DNA of 64,000 nt. It comes from Streptomyces chrestomyceticus JCM 4735. GTDB lineage: Bacteria > Actinomycetota > Actinomycetes > Streptomycetales > Streptomycetaceae. This document shows, in pieces, positions 19,658 to 29,360 of this stretch; position 1 is the stretch's first letter, and the number at the start of each line of letters is the position of its first letter. The notes beneath the pieces are model-generated. The model worked only from the letters and a program-made list of their open reading frames with translations, searched no databases and had not been told where the DNA came from. Both the position numbers and the translations under genes were made by a program. The DNA lies in assembly GCF_003865135.1 (NCBI RefSeq), contig NZ_BHZC01000001.1:3720001-3784000 (forward strand). Reading direction: 5' to 3'.

Positions 19658-20542
19658 TCAGCCGACGAGGATCTCGCGCGCCAGGCGCGCGGTCTCCGAC
19701 GGGGTCTTGCCGACCTTGACGCCGGCGGCCTCCAGGGCCTCCTTCTTTGCCTGGGCGGTGCCGGAGGAGCCGGAGACGATGGCGCCGGCGTGGCCCATGG
19801 TCTTGCCCTCGGGCGCGGTGAAGCCCGCGACGTAGCCGACGACCGGCTTGGTGACGTTGGCCTTGATGAAGTCGGCCGCACGCTCCTCGGCGTCGCCGCC
19901 GATCTCACCGATCATGACGATCAGCTCGGTCTCCGGGTCGGCCTCGAACGCCTCCAGGGCATCGATGTGGGTGGTGCCGATGACCGGGTCGCCACCGATG
20001 CCGACGGCCGAGGTGAAGCCGATGTCCCGCAGCTCGTACATCATCTGGTAGGTCAGCGTGCCGGACTTCGACACCAGACCGATCTTGCCGGGCTTGGTGA
20101 TGTCGCCCGGGATGATGCCGGCGTTGGACTGGCCGGGAGTGATCAGGCCGGGGCAGTTCGGGCCGATGATCCGGGTCTTGTTGCCCTTGCTCGACGCGTA
20201 CGCCCAGAAGGCGGCGGAGTCGTGCACCGCGATGCCCTCGGTGATCACGACGGCCAGGCCGATCTCGGCGTCGATCGCCTCGACGACGGCGGCCTTGGCG
20301 AACTTCGGCGGCACGAAGATGACGGACACGTCGGCGCCGGTCTTCTCCATCGCCTCGGCGACCGAGCCGAAGACGGGTACGGAGGTCCCGTCGAAGTCGA
20401 CCTCGGTGCCCGCCTTGCGCGGGTTCACGCCGCCGACGATGTTGGTGCCGTCGCCCAGCATGAGCTTGGTGTGCTTCATGCCCGTGGCACCGGTCATGCC
20501 CTGGACGATGACCTTGCTGTCCTTGGTGAGGAAGATAGCCAT
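19658..20542 (-). CDS. sucD: Succinate-CoA ligase, ADP-forming, alpha subunit
   Basis: 294 residues, normal length. Pairs with SucC to turn succinyl-CoA, ADP and phosphate into succinate, CoA and ATP. The CoA-binding N-terminus starts [20 protein letters not shown]. The phosphohistidine region shows [21 protein letters not shown] and the His in [16 protein letters not shown]. It lies 23 bases behind sucC on the same strand and ends at a hairpin. Confidence 0.97.
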   Translation of the reverse strand: MAIFLTKDSKVIVQGMTGATGMKHTKLMLGDGTNIVGGVNPRKAGTEVDFDGTSVPVFGSVAEAMEKTGADVSVIFVPPKFAKAAVVEAIDAEIGLAVVITEGIAVHDSAAFWAYASSKGNKTRIIGPNCPGLITPGQSNAGIIPGDITKPGKIGLVSKSGTLTYQMMYELRDIGFTSAVGIGGDPVIGTTHIDALEAFEADPETELIVMIGEIGGDAEERAADFIKANVTKPVVGYVAGFTAPEGKTMGHAGAIVSGSSGTAQAKKEALEAAGVKVGKTPSETARLAREILVG

Positions 20543-20565
20543 GGTGGTCTGAGTCCCTCTATCCC

Positions 20566-21747
20566 TTACTTCGCAGCCGCGGCGAGCTCGGCGGCCTTGT
20601 CGGCCGCGCCGTCCATGGTGTCCACGCGCTGGACCAGCGGGTGGTTGGCGTCGCTCAGGATCTTGCGACCGAGCTCCGCGTTGTTGCCGTCCAGGCGGAC
20701 GACCAGCGGCTTGGTGACGTCCTCACCCTTGGACTTGAGCAGCTCCAGGGCCTGGACGATGCCGTTGGCGACCTCGTCACAGGCGGTGATGCCACCGAAG
20801 ACGTTGACGAACACGGACTTCACGTCCGGGTCGCCGAGGATGATCTCCAGGCCGTTCGCCATGACCTCGGCGGAGGCGCCGCCGCCGATGTCGAGGAAGT
20901 TGGCCGGCTTGACGTTGTCGTGCTTCTCACCGGCGTACGCGACGACGTCCAGGGTGCTCATGACGAGACCCGCGCCGTTGCCGATGATGCCGACCTGACC
21001 GTCGAGCTTGACGTAGTTCAGGCCCTTGGCCTTGGCGGCGGCCTCCAGCGGGTTGGCCGCGGCCTTGTCCTCCAGGGCCTCGTGCTCCGGCTGGCGGAAG
21101 TCGGCGTTCTCGTCGAGCGAGACCTTGCCGTCCAGGGCCAGGATGCGGCCGTCCTTGGTCTTCACCAGCGGGTTGACCTCGACGAGGAGCGCGTCCTCGG
21201 CGACGAAGGTGTCCCACAGGGTCACCATGACCTCGGCGACCTTCTCGGCGACCTCGGCCGGGAACTTCGCCTGCGCGACGATCTCGCGGGCCTTCTCGAT
21301 GGTCACACCCTCGTTGGAGTCGACCGGGACCTTCGCGAGGGCCTCGGGGGTCTTCTCCGCGACCTCCTCGATGTCCATGCCGCCCTGCACCGAGGCCATG
21401 GCCAGGAAGGTGCGGTTGGTGCGGTCCAGGAGGTACGAGACGTAGTACTCCGCCTCGATCTCCGGGGACAGCTCGGCGATCATCACCTTGTGGACCGTGT
21501 GGCCCTTGATGTCCATGCCGAGGATGTCCGTGGCGCGGGCGACGGCCTCGTCCGGCGTCGTCGCCACCTTCACGCCGCCGGCCTTGCCCCGGCCGCCGAC
21601 CTTCACCTGCGCCTTGACGACGGACTTGCCGCCGAGGCGCTCGGTCGCCGCGCGTGCCGCCTCAGGCGTGTCGATGACTTCACCGGCCAGCACCGGTACA
21701 CCGTGCTTGGCGAAGAGGTCCCTCGCCTGGTACTCGAACAGGTCCAC
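20566..21747 (-). CDS. sucC: Succinate-CoA ligase, ADP-forming, beta subunit
   Basis: 393 residues. The N-terminal ATP-grasp domain opens [37 protein letters not shown] and [20 protein letters not shown] supply nucleotide and metal contacts. The C-terminal CoA-ligase domain contains [20 protein letters not shown] and [18 protein letters not shown]. First gene of the sucC-sucD operon. The 420 bases upstream contain a CRP-type site and short direct repeats. Confidence 0.97.
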   Translation of the reverse strand: MDLFEYQARDLFAKHGVPVLAGEVIDTPEAARAATERLGGKSVVKAQVKVGGRGKAGGVKVATTPDEAVARATDILGMDIKGHTVHKVMIAELSPEIEAEYYVSYLLDRTNRTFLAMASVQGGMDIEEVAEKTPEALAKVPVDSNEGVTIEKAREIVAQAKFPAEVAEKVAEVMVTLWDTFVAEDALLVEVNPLVKTKDGRILALDGKVSLDENADFRQPEHEALEDKAAANPLEAAAKAKGLNYVKLDGQVGIIGNGAGLVMSTLDVVAYAGEKHDNVKPANFLDIGGGASAEVMANGLEIILGDPDVKSVFVNVFGGITACDEVANGIVQALELLKSKGEDVTKPLVVRLDGNNAELGRKILSDANHPLVQRVDTMDGAADKAAELAAAAK

Positions 21748-21920
21748 GCGCGTCCGTCCCTTGTCTACTCAGAATCGCCGTAGTGATCGCGGTTCGTTGT
21801 CTGCATGGGCGTGCCGCGATGGGCAACGTGACTGCGCTGTCACTGAGGGAGGCGTACACGGTGGCCGGTACGCGGCATGTCCGTCTCGCAGGTTATCCCC
21901 GCAGGACCGGCCGCCCTAAA

Positions 21921-21978
21921 TCACAGATCACACTGCGGCGGTGATAACAGTCACAGAGACGGTGGTCACAGATCACAC
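21921..21978. repeat. Direct repeats TCACAGATCACAC flanking the CRP-type site
   Basis: The 13-mer occurs at 21921-21933 and again at 21966-21978, with a partial copy (TCACAGAGAC) at 21951. All lie in the gene-free region between sucC and the secreted-protein gene downstream (21748-22170), about 175-230 bases upstream of sucC. Confidence 0.65.
21941..21954. promoter_or_regulatory. Probable CRP-family operator upstream of sucCD
   Basis: GTGATAACAGTCAC fits the Streptomyces Crp pattern GTG-N6-GNCAC exactly and has GTGA/TCAC half-sites. It lies about 195 bases upstream of the sucC start, so it may act on a distal sucC promoter. Confidence 0.5.
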
Positions 21979-22046
21979 AGGGGTACGGGCGGGTGGCCGC
22001 CAGGTGGACGACCCGCTCCGCCCGTCCGGTCCCGCGCCCAGCGCGA

Positions 22047-22084
22047 AGCCGGGCGGCTCCCTTCCCACGGGGAACCGCCCGGCT
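22047..22084 (-). terminator. Hairpin terminator behind the secreted-protein gene
   Basis: AGCCGGGCGG pairs with CCGCCCGGCT, with further inner pairing (TCCC/GGGA type). It lies about 90 bases past the stop of the minus-strand gene at 22171. Confidence 0.65.
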
Positions 22085-22170
22085 GCTCACTCACTGCCCT
22101 CACGGACGGCGGTACGGGCGCACGGCACACCACCCTGTGCGTGTGCCCGGCCGCCTGGTGGGGAGGGCGG

Positions 22171-23013
22171 TCAGGCGCCCTGGGTGGGGAGGGTCGGGAG
22201 GGTGGCCGGGAGGGTGGGCAGGGTGTTCGGGAGGGTGGTGGCGCCCGGGAGGGTCGGGAGTGCCGGGACGTTGGCGGGGTTGGTCAGGTCGGTGGGTACG
22301 GCGGGCACTGCGGGCACGGTCTGGCTGGGGAGTGCGGTCTGCAGTCCGGCGGTGGCGCCGCCGGCGATGCCCGAGGCGTCGTTCGTGACGGTGCCGACCA
22401 GGCCCTGCGCGAACGGAGTGGCGTCCGCGGCCACACCCTGCACGAACGGCGTCGCCTGACCCTGCACGTCACCGGCCAACTGACCGGCGCCGCCGACGGC
22501 ACCCTGGGCGACCGGCACGACCTTGCCGACGACGCGCTGGGCGACGGGCGGCAGGACGTCGGCGGTGGTGTTGTCGAGGTCGGCGGCCTTGCCCAGGTCC
22601 GTGACCTTGTTCAGGTCGGCGGCCTTGCCGAGGTCACCGGTCGCGGGCAGTTCCGGGGTGGCGGGCAGCTTCGGGGTGCCGGGCACCTTCGGGGTGGCGG
22701 GCAGGTCCTGGGTGTGGACGTCCCCACCGGTGATTCCGGTGACCTGGCCGGCCACGCCGTCCACGGTCTTCTCGACGTTCTTCTTGACGGCCTTCTTGAC
22801 GGTCTTCCCGGCGCCGCCGGCCACGTCACCGGCCGGCAGCTTGTCCCGCACCGCGCCACCGACCGTGTCGGTGACCGCACCCGTGACCGCGCCGGTGGCG
22901 GGCAGGTCGGCGGTGCCGGGCAGGCCGGCCGCGTTGGCGGCGACCGAACCGAGGGCCCACAGACCGGAAGCGGCGGCGGCTACGACGATGGAACGACGGA
23001 TGTTCTTACGCAT
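22171..23013 (-). CDS. Secreted Ala/Pro/Leu/Thr-rich repeat protein
   Basis: 280 residues from an ATG with GAAGGA about 13 bases upstream. A Sec signal peptide is clear (MRKNIRRSIVVAAAASGLWA...VAANA). The mature part is low complexity: LPATPKVPGTPKLPATPE repeats, a GDLGKAADLNKVTDLGKAAD repeat, glycine-rich spacers and a C-terminal (LPTLPATLPT)n run. No catalytic motif. It is probably a cell-surface or wall-associated structural protein; similar unnamed proteins lie near sucC in other Streptomyces. A second secreted low-complexity protein is encoded 129 bases upstream on the same strand. Confidence 0.75.
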   Translation of the reverse strand: MRKNIRRSIVVAAAASGLWALGSVAANAAGLPGTADLPATGAVTGAVTDTVGGAVRDKLPAGDVAGGAGKTVKKAVKKNVEKTVDGVAGQVTGITGGDVHTQDLPATPKVPGTPKLPATPELPATGDLGKAADLNKVTDLGKAADLDNTTADVLPPVAQRVVGKVVPVAQGAVGGAGQLAGDVQGQATPFVQGVAADATPFAQGLVGTVTNDASGIAGGATAGLQTALPSQTVPAVPAVPTDLTNPANVPALPTLPGATTLPNTLPTLPATLPTLPTQGA

Positions 23014-23142
23014 GATGGTGAAACGTCCTTCGAATTCAGGGGGTTCGACGGGCAGACCTGTCCCGCCCCCGCGCGGCAGGTCCTGTGCAGACGCGTCGTC
23101 TGCGGACGGGGATTCCGGACGCCGTAGGTCCGGAGGTCTGCC

Positions 23143-24075
23143 CTAGCCCGGGAATTCGAGGATGTCGGCGGCGCGCTGCCGCGTGGGCGGCTCGGCGGCC
23201 GCGAGAACGCCTCCGGGCACCAGCCCGAAGTGCGCGGGATGTGCCGGTACGGCGGCGAACTGGTCTCCGCCACGGGGCCCGTGGCCGTCACCGGCGGTGT
23301 GCGAGGCCGACGAGGCGGGCGCCTGCGGAAGCTGACCGGGAAGGCCCGGGAGGCCGGGAAGGCTTCCGCGCCCCTGCCCCAGCCACCGCTCCGACGCCGA
23401 GCCGACGCGCTGCACGGAATGCGACGACGCGCCACGAAGCTCGCCAGTCCGCACCCAACGGCCATGCGGTTGGGCTGAGTTGACCGCGTTGACTGCCTCG
23501 TCGCCTCGCTGGACACCGGCTCCGGCCTGCTGCGGCCCGGAGCCCTGGCCCGGCTGCTCGCCGTGCCCGTCACCACGCCCGGTGTCACCGTCACCGTCGC
23601 CGCCGACACCGGGAAGCCGGCCTGGCAGCTCTACGGGGAGCGCGTCCGCGTCGGCCACCTGGCGCACCTCGCGCACCACGTCCCGTACCGGTGCGGTGAC
23701 CCGCTCGGCGACCGGCCCGGTGACCGGCTTCGCGGCCTGTCCGGCAGCCGGTGCGGTGCGCTCGGCAACGGGCCGCACGGCCTTGCCGACCGGCGTCTCC
23801 GCCGCCGCGCTCACGGCCGTCTTGCCGCCGCGCCGCATTTCCCGCCCGGCCTCGGCCGCCGAGTCCTTGACCGATGCCTGCTGCCGATCGGCCTGGGCCA
23901 GCGCCCCGACCTGCGGATTCGTGCTCACCGATCCGTCCGCGGCCTGCGCACCGCCACCGAACGCGATCCCCAGCGCCACGAACCCCGCCAGGAACAGCCC
24001 CGCCAGCAGCGCACGCCGCACCGCCGCGCTGCGCGGCAGGCGCGCGGCGGCGGGAAGGGCGGACACAGCAGACAC
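23143..24075 (-). CDS. Secreted or membrane-anchored low-complexity protein
   Basis: 310 residues from the GTG at 24075, chosen because AAGGA lies eight bases upstream. An N-terminal membrane/signal segment (VRRALLAGLFLAGFVALGIAFGG) ends in a possible signal peptidase site (AQAADG). The rest is Ala/Val/Gly/Arg-rich, with AERTAPAAGQAAKPVTGPVAE-like repeats, a Gly/Asp run and a GLPGLPGLPGQ stretch, and ends in DILEFPG. No known domain. It may share a role at the cell surface with the product of the next gene. Confidence 0.65.
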   Translation of the reverse strand: MSAVSALPAAARLPRSAAVRRALLAGLFLAGFVALGIAFGGGAQAADGSVSTNPQVGALAQADRQQASVKDSAAEAGREMRRGGKTAVSAAAETPVGKAVRPVAERTAPAAGQAAKPVTGPVAERVTAPVRDVVREVRQVADADALPVELPGRLPGVGGDGDGDTGRGDGHGEQPGQGSGPQQAGAGVQRGDEAVNAVNSAQPHGRWVRTGELRGASSHSVQRVGSASERWLGQGRGSLPGLPGLPGQLPQAPASSASHTAGDGHGPRGGDQFAAVPAHPAHFGLVPGGVLAAAEPPTRQRAADILEFPG

Positions 24076-24245
24076 GCGAAGATCCTTTTCGGCGGGCCGG
24101 AGAACGGTGGATGCCAGGGCGCACGGAAGCCGGAGCACGACCGGTTGCGGCTACGCGGCCGGTGCGGGCGGTACGGCCAACACGCTGGCAGGGCCCGATC
24201 CTTGCACGACAGACCTGGGGCCCCGCAAGCCCCCTGGGGCTCTCG

Positions 24246-25418
24246 TTACCGTTGCTCCGTCATGTCCGGTATCGGCAGCGGCCGCTTCTCGATCGCGGCC
24301 GCCATCACCTCCGGGAAGAGGTCGGGCGTACAGGCGAACGCGGGGGTTCCCAGGGCCGCCAGGGCCGCCGCGTGGTCCCGGTCGTACGAGGGCGCCCCCT
24401 CGTCCGACAGCGCGAGCAGCGTCACGAACTGCACCCCGGACGCCTTCATCGCCGCGACCCGTTTGAGCATCTCGTCGCGTATGCCGCCTTCGTAGAGGTC
24501 GCTGATCAGTACGACGACGGTGTCGGCGGGCCGGGTGATCTGCGACTGGCAGTAGGCCAGGGCGCGGTTGATGTCCGTGCCGCCGCCGAGCTGGGTGCCG
24601 AAGAGCACGTCCACCGGGTCGTCCAGCTCGTCCGTCAGGTCCACCACCGCGGTGTCGAAGACGACCAGCCGGGTCGCGACGGCCCGCATGGACGCCAGTA
24701 CCGCGCCGAACACCGAGGCGTAGACGACGGAGGCCGCCATCGACCCGGACTGGTCGATGCACAGCAGCACGTCCTTCTTCACGGACTGCGCGGCCCGGCC
24801 GTGGCCGACCAGCCGTTCCGGGACGACCGTGCGGTGTTCGGGCAGGTAGTTCTTGAGGTTCGCGCGGATCGTGCGGTCCCAGTCGATGTCCCGGTGCCGG
24901 GGGCGGCTGACGCGCGCCGACCGGTCCAGGGCTCCACTGAGCGTGGCGCGGGTACGGGTCGAGAGCTGTGCCTCCAGTTGCTGGACGACCTTGCGCACCA
25001 CGGCCCGCGCGGTCTCCTTCGTCGTCTCCGGCATGACCTTGTTCAGCGAGAGCAACGTCCCCACCAGGTGCACGTCGGCCTCGACGGCCTCCAGCATCTC
25101 CGGTTCCAGCAACAGCGCGGACAGGCCGAGCCGTTCGATCGCGTCGCGCTGCATGACCTGGACGACGGAGGTGGGGAAGTACGTACGGATGTCCCCCAGC
25201 CAGCGGGCCACGTTCGGAGCCGAGGCGCCCAGGCCGGCCGTACGCGTGCCCCCGCCACCCTGGCTGTCCGGGCGGCGGCTCCCGTAGAGGGCGCTGAGCG
25301 CCGCGTCCATGGCGGCGTCCTGCCCCCGCAGCTCGCAGCCGGTGCCGTCGGCGCCGTCCCCACCCAGCACCAGCCGCCACCGCCGCAGCCGCTCCTGCGC
25401 GTCGCCCGTCCCGCTCAT
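24246..25418 (-). CDS. VWA domain protein of the MoxR/DUF5682 operon
   Basis: 390 residues. The C-terminal half is a von Willebrand A domain: DVLLCIDQSGSMAASVVYAS supplies the metal-ion site (D-x-S-x-S), with further ligands in LGGGTDINRALAYC and VVVLISDLYEGG. The N-terminal half is helical and family-specific. Its start shares ATGA with the stop of the DUF5682 gene. MoxR ATPases and VWA proteins usually act together as a chaperone or metal-insertion machine, so this protein is the likely partner of the ATPase encoded two genes upstream. Confidence 0.9.
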   Translation of the reverse strand: MSGTGDAQERLRRWRLVLGGDGADGTGCELRGQDAAMDAALSALYGSRRPDSQGGGGTRTAGLGASAPNVARWLGDIRTYFPTSVVQVMQRDAIERLGLSALLLEPEMLEAVEADVHLVGTLLSLNKVMPETTKETARAVVRKVVQQLEAQLSTRTRATLSGALDRSARVSRPRHRDIDWDRTIRANLKNYLPEHRTVVPERLVGHGRAAQSVKKDVLLCIDQSGSMAASVVYASVFGAVLASMRAVATRLVVFDTAVVDLTDELDDPVDVLFGTQLGGGTDINRALAYCQSQITRPADTVVVLISDLYEGGIRDEMLKRVAAMKASGVQFVTLLALSDEGAPSYDRDHAAALAALGTPAFACTPDLFPEVMAAAIEKRPLPIPDMTEQR

Positions 25419-28108
25419 CCCCGTACCCCCGTCGTCGTCCCCACCGTCGTCCCCGCCGTTGTCCCCGTCGTCGTCCGCCCCTCCGCAAGGCGCTCCCCGG
25501 GGCTTTCACTGAAGCCCACCCTGAAGCCTTCCCTGAGGCCCTCCCCGAAGCCCTCCCTGGCGCCTTCCCCGGAGCTTTCCGTGAGGCCCAGCAGGACGCG
25601 CAGGGTCGGGAGCACCGCTGCCGCCCGGTCCCGGTCCAGGCCGGGGCCGAAGCCCGGTATCGGCGGTTCCTGATCGGCTCGTCCCGCACCCTGCCCGGTG
25701 CCGGAGCCGTCGGGCCCGGCCGGGCCGCGGCGTATCAACTCGCCCAGCGTGCGCCGCACTCCGGCTTCGTACTCGGCGAACGTCCGGCGCAGCAGCGGCA
25801 GGACGTCCGTGAAGGAGTCCGCCGGTACGCCGGCCAGCCAACGGTCCACCAGCGCGAGCAGCCGTTCGTCGTGCACCAGCAGCAGCCCCCCGGCGTCGCC
25901 GCCCGCGAACCCCTCGATCCACCCCGCCGCCTCGGCGGGCGGGGTGCCGGGCGACAGGGCCAGCCCCATCAGCCGTCCCGCGTCCTCGGAGGTCAGCCGC
26001 CCGTCGTCGAGCAGCAGCCGGCCCGTGCGCCCCCGCAGCAGCCCCGGCACCGAGTCCCGCTCGGCCAGCTTCCGCAGCACCGCCGCCCAGCGCTCCCGCA
26101 GACCGCCACCCCGGCCCCCGGTCCCGCCCCGGACCCCTGCCTCGCCCCGGACCCCTGCCTCGCCCTGGTCACCCGCCTCGTCCGGGACCGCGGCCCCGCC
26201 CGGGCCCATGGCGCCGGTCCCGGCCGCCGCCCCCCTCACCGGCCCTTCGTCCATGAGGCCGACCGCGTGGTGCGTCGCGTCCAGGTGCTGCCGCATGTCG
26301 GCGGCGCCGTCCGCGTCCAGGCCCGTGCAGGCGGGCGGCAGGCCGACGAAGACCCGTTCGGCCAGCCCGGTGGCCACTTCGCCGAGTGCGGCGGCGTCCG
26401 TGCCGCGTACGTCGCCGTAGCGGACCGAACGGACCAGCGCGGGCAGCGCCTGGGCCAGGTGCCCCACGTCCGCGTCCAGCGCGGCCCGGTCCGAGAGCAC
26501 CCGCATGACCACGGGCAGCGCGTCCGGGAGGGCGGCCAGCAGGCAACGCTCGGCCAGCGCCGTGACGTCGGCGAGGGCGGTGGTGCCCAGGGCGTCGGAC
26601 TCCGCCTTGGCGGTCGCGGCCGCTTCCACCGTCGTGCCCCAGATCCCGGCCTCGGCGGCCCGGACGGAGAGTTCCGGCTCCCACCGGAGCCGCCAGCTCT
26701 CCCGGAACGTGCCGGTGCTCGCCCGCGTCCGTACGGGCTCGCCCCACGGCACGCCGAGCAGCCGCAGCCGGTGCAGCAGCCGGCTGCGCCCGGCGTCCGT
26801 CTCCTTGCGCAGGTCGAGGTCCAGTTCCCGGTCGGCCGCCTCCGGTTTGAGGCGCAGCGAGCGCTGGCTGCGGGCGATGTCCCGCTGGAGCGGCACGGCC
26901 GGGGCGCTGTCCGGCACCTGTCCCAGTACGTCCCCCACCACCAGGCGGTCGTGGATGAGGGCGGACGGCGCGTCGGAGCCCTCGCCGAGCACCGCGCGCA
27001 CCGCGTCACCGGCCTCGGCCAGGCCCGCCAGCGGGCGGCCGCGCATCGCGGCCAGCGCCTCGGCGAGCCGCACGGCCTCGATGACGTGGGCGGAGGAGAC
27101 GGCGTAGTCCTCCTCGCGCAGCAGTCCGGCGACCTTGGTCATCCAGCGTTCGACGGGGCGGTCGGGTGCGCTGAAGAGGTGGCCGTACCAGCCGGGCGAG
27201 GAGATGCCCGCGCCGTATCCGCTGCGGCGGGAGAGCCTGCGGTGGGTCCACGGCACCCACGTCACCTCGGGCTTCACCTTCGCCAGGCCCTTGAGCAGTT
27301 GCCGGTCGGCGGTCACGGTCGTACGCCGGGCCAGCGCCGGGACGTGCCACGCTCCGCACACCACGGCCACGCCGTCCCCGAACTCCCGGCGCGCCTCCCG
27401 CAGCCGGAGCCGCATATGGGCTTCGCGCACCAGGTCGCGGTCGTGCCCGCCGGTGCCGTACGCCTCGCGCAGCGCCCCCATCGCCTCGGCCAGCGCCTCG
27501 AACGGCGCGAGCGGGTCGTCGTCCGTCGCGCCACCGCTCCCGTGCCCCCTTCGGTGAGCCCGGTGTTCGATCACGTCCTCCCACCAGCGCTCCGGATCGT
27601 CGTAGCCGGCGGTCTCGGCGAGCACCGCCACCGGATCGACGCGCGCCTCCGCCGCCCGGTCGGCCCTCGTCCCCCCGTCGGGGCGGCTTCCCCCGTCCGC
27701 GCCGATCGCGCCGTCCTCCCCGTCCGTACTGTCCCCGCCGTCCCCGCCGTTCTCTCCGCTCCCCCCGTCCGGCCCGAACGCCAGGGAGTGTGCCGCGGGC
27801 AGGTCGATGAAGCGCACCGGTACGTCATGGGCCAGGGCCCACCGGATCGCCACCCACTCCGGGGAGAACTCCGCCAGCGGCCAGAACGCCGCGCGCCCCG
27901 GGTCGGCGGGCACATGGGCCAGCAGCGCGACCGGTGGGCGCATCGCCTCGTCGGCGGCCAGGGCCACCAACGCGTCCGCCTCCGGCGGTCCTTCGATCAG
28001 CAGGGCGTGGGGCTCGTGGTGCTCCAGGACCGCCCGGACCGCCCGCGCCGAGCCCGGTCCGTGGTGCCGCACCCCCAGCAGCAGCGGCCGGTCCGCCCGG
28101 GCGTTCAT
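25415..28108 (-). CDS. DUF5682 family protein
   Basis: 897 residues from the ATG at 28108, which shares ATGA with the stop of the ATPase gene. The N-terminus (PLLLGVRHHGPGSARAVRAV, then PHALLIEGPPEADALVALAA) is the DUF5682 signature and recalls TraB/ChaN-type domains; that relation is inference. An acidic Gly/Asp low-complexity insert lies near residues 120-160. The C-terminal ~50 residues are another low-complexity region made of Glu-Gly-Phe and Thr-Thr-Gly repeats. Position between MoxR and VWA genes is conserved, and E. coli YehM belongs to a comparable set. Biochemical activity is unknown. Confidence 0.85.
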   Translation of the reverse strand: MNARADRPLLLGVRHHGPGSARAVRAVLEHHEPHALLIEGPPEADALVALAADEAMRPPVALLAHVPADPGRAAFWPLAEFSPEWVAIRWALAHDVPVRFIDLPAAHSLAFGPDGGSGENGGDGGDSTDGEDGAIGADGGSRPDGGTRADRAAEARVDPVAVLAETAGYDDPERWWEDVIEHRAHRRGHGSGGATDDDPLAPFEALAEAMGALREAYGTGGHDRDLVREAHMRLRLREARREFGDGVAVVCGAWHVPALARRTTVTADRQLLKGLAKVKPEVTWVPWTHRRLSRRSGYGAGISSPGWYGHLFSAPDRPVERWMTKVAGLLREEDYAVSSAHVIEAVRLAEALAAMRGRPLAGLAEAGDAVRAVLGEGSDAPSALIHDRLVVGDVLGQVPDSAPAVPLQRDIARSQRSLRLKPEAADRELDLDLRKETDAGRSRLLHRLRLLGVPWGEPVRTRASTGTFRESWRLRWEPELSVRAAEAGIWGTTVEAAATAKAESDALGTTALADVTALAERCLLAALPDALPVVMRVLSDRAALDADVGHLAQALPALVRSVRYGDVRGTDAAALGEVATGLAERVFVGLPPACTGLDADGAADMRQHLDATHHAVGLMDEGPVRGAAAGTGAMGPGGAAVPDEAGDQGEAGVRGEAGVRGGTGGRGGGLRERWAAVLRKLAERDSVPGLLRGRTGRLLLDDGRLTSEDAGRLMGLALSPGTPPAEAAGWIEGFAGGDAGGLLLVHDERLLALVDRWLAGVPADSFTDVLPLLRRTFAEYEAGVRRTLGELIRRGPAGPDGSGTGQGAGRADQEPPIPGFGPGLDRDRAAAVLPTLRVLLGLTESSGEGAREGFGEGLREGFRVGFSESPGERLAEGRTTTGTTAGTTVGTTTGVRG

Positions 28109-29238
28109 GCGCCGGCCTCGCGGCAGGCGCGGTAGAAGTCCTTCCAGCCGTCGCGCTCGCGCACCACGGTTTCGAGGTATTCCTGCCATACGACGCGGTC
28201 GGCCGCCGGGTCGCGGATCACCGCGCCGAGGATGCCCGCGGCCACGTCGCCGGACCGCAGCACGCCGTCCCCGAAGTGTGCGGCCAGGGCCAGGCCACTG
28301 GTCACCACGGAGATGGCCTCGGCCGTGGACAGCGTGCCCGACGGGGACTTGAGCTTGGTGCGCCCGTCGGTGGTGACGCCGTCGCGCAGCTCCCGGAAGA
28401 CCGTGACGACGCGGCGGATCTCGTCCGTCCCTTCGGGGGCGGGCGGCAGGTCCAGCGAGCGCCCGATCTGGTCGACGCGCCGGGAGACGATGTCGACCTC
28501 CTCCTCGGGCGTGGCGGGCAGCGGCAGCACGACCGTGTTGAAGCGGCGGCGCAGGGCGCTGGACAGCTCGTTCACCCCGCGGTCGCGGTCGTTGGCCGTG
28601 GCGATGAGGTTGAAGCCGCGCACCGCCTGGACCTCTTGGCCCAGCTCCGGGATCGGCAGTGTCTTCTCCGACAGGACGGTGATGAGCGTGTCCTGTACGT
28701 CGGCCGGGATACGGGTCAGTTCTTCCACGCGGGCGGTCATGCCCCGGGCCATCGCCCGCATGACCGGGCTGGGCACCAGCGCGTCCCGGCTCGGGCCGTG
28801 GGCGAGGAGCTGTGCGTAGTTCCAGCCGTAGCGGATGGCTTCTTCCGGGGTGCCGGCCGTGCCCTGCACGAGCAGGGACGAGTCGCCGCTGACGGCTGCC
28901 GCCAGGTGCTCGGAAACCCAGGTCTTGGCGGTGCCGGGGACACCGAGCAGCAGCAGTGCGCGGTCGGTCGCGAGGGTCGTCACCGCGACCTCGACGATCC
29001 GGCGCGGGCCCACGTACTTCGGTGTGACGACCGTGCCGTCCGGCAGGGTGCCGCCGAGCAGATACGTCGCCACCGCCCACGGCGACAGCCGCCAGCGCTC
29101 GGGGCGCGGCCGGTCGTCGGCCGCCGCCAGCGCCTTGAGTTCGTCCGCGAACGCGTCTTCCGCGTGCGGCCGCAGCACCTGCGCGGGTCCGTCGGCGCCG
29201 GTGCCTCCGGCGGCCTCTTCGGTGGTGTTCTCGGGCAT
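28105..29238 (-). CDS. MoxR-type AAA ATPase
   Basis: 377 residues from the ATG at 29238 with GAGGGGGAG upstream; the frame runs further up but without a credible start. The P-loop is atypical: LLLLGVPGTAKTWVSEHLAA, with GVPGTAKT as Walker A. Also visible: NLIATANDRDRGVNELSSAL (sensor 1 region) and RRRFNTVVLPLPATPEEEVD. MoxR ATPases remodel protein partners held by VWA proteins. The ATPase leads a three-gene operon (ATPase, DUF5682, VWA) in which each pair overlaps by ATGA. Confidence 0.92.
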   Translation of the reverse strand: MPENTTEEAAGGTGADGPAQVLRPHAEDAFADELKALAAADDRPRPERWRLSPWAVATYLLGGTLPDGTVVTPKYVGPRRIVEVAVTTLATDRALLLLGVPGTAKTWVSEHLAAAVSGDSSLLVQGTAGTPEEAIRYGWNYAQLLAHGPSRDALVPSPVMRAMARGMTARVEELTRIPADVQDTLITVLSEKTLPIPELGQEVQAVRGFNLIATANDRDRGVNELSSALRRRFNTVVLPLPATPEEEVDIVSRRVDQIGRSLDLPPAPEGTDEIRRVVTVFRELRDGVTTDGRTKLKSPSGTLSTAEAISVVTSGLALAAHFGDGVLRSGDVAAGILGAVIRDPAADRVVWQEYLETVVRERDGWKDFYRACREAGA

Positions 29239-29360
29239 GGTCTCCCCCTCGTCGCACGGTCTGCGGCCGGTACCCCGCCTTCCGCCGGCCGCTTGCGTGA
29301 ACAACCCTGCACCACACCACTGACAATCACCGGAAACCCGGCCCTGACCTGCTACTTCCG

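Noticed and set aside
22098..22300. Plus-strand open frame opposite the secreted repeat protein
   Set aside because: It mirrors the repeats of the real minus-strand gene and has no start signal.
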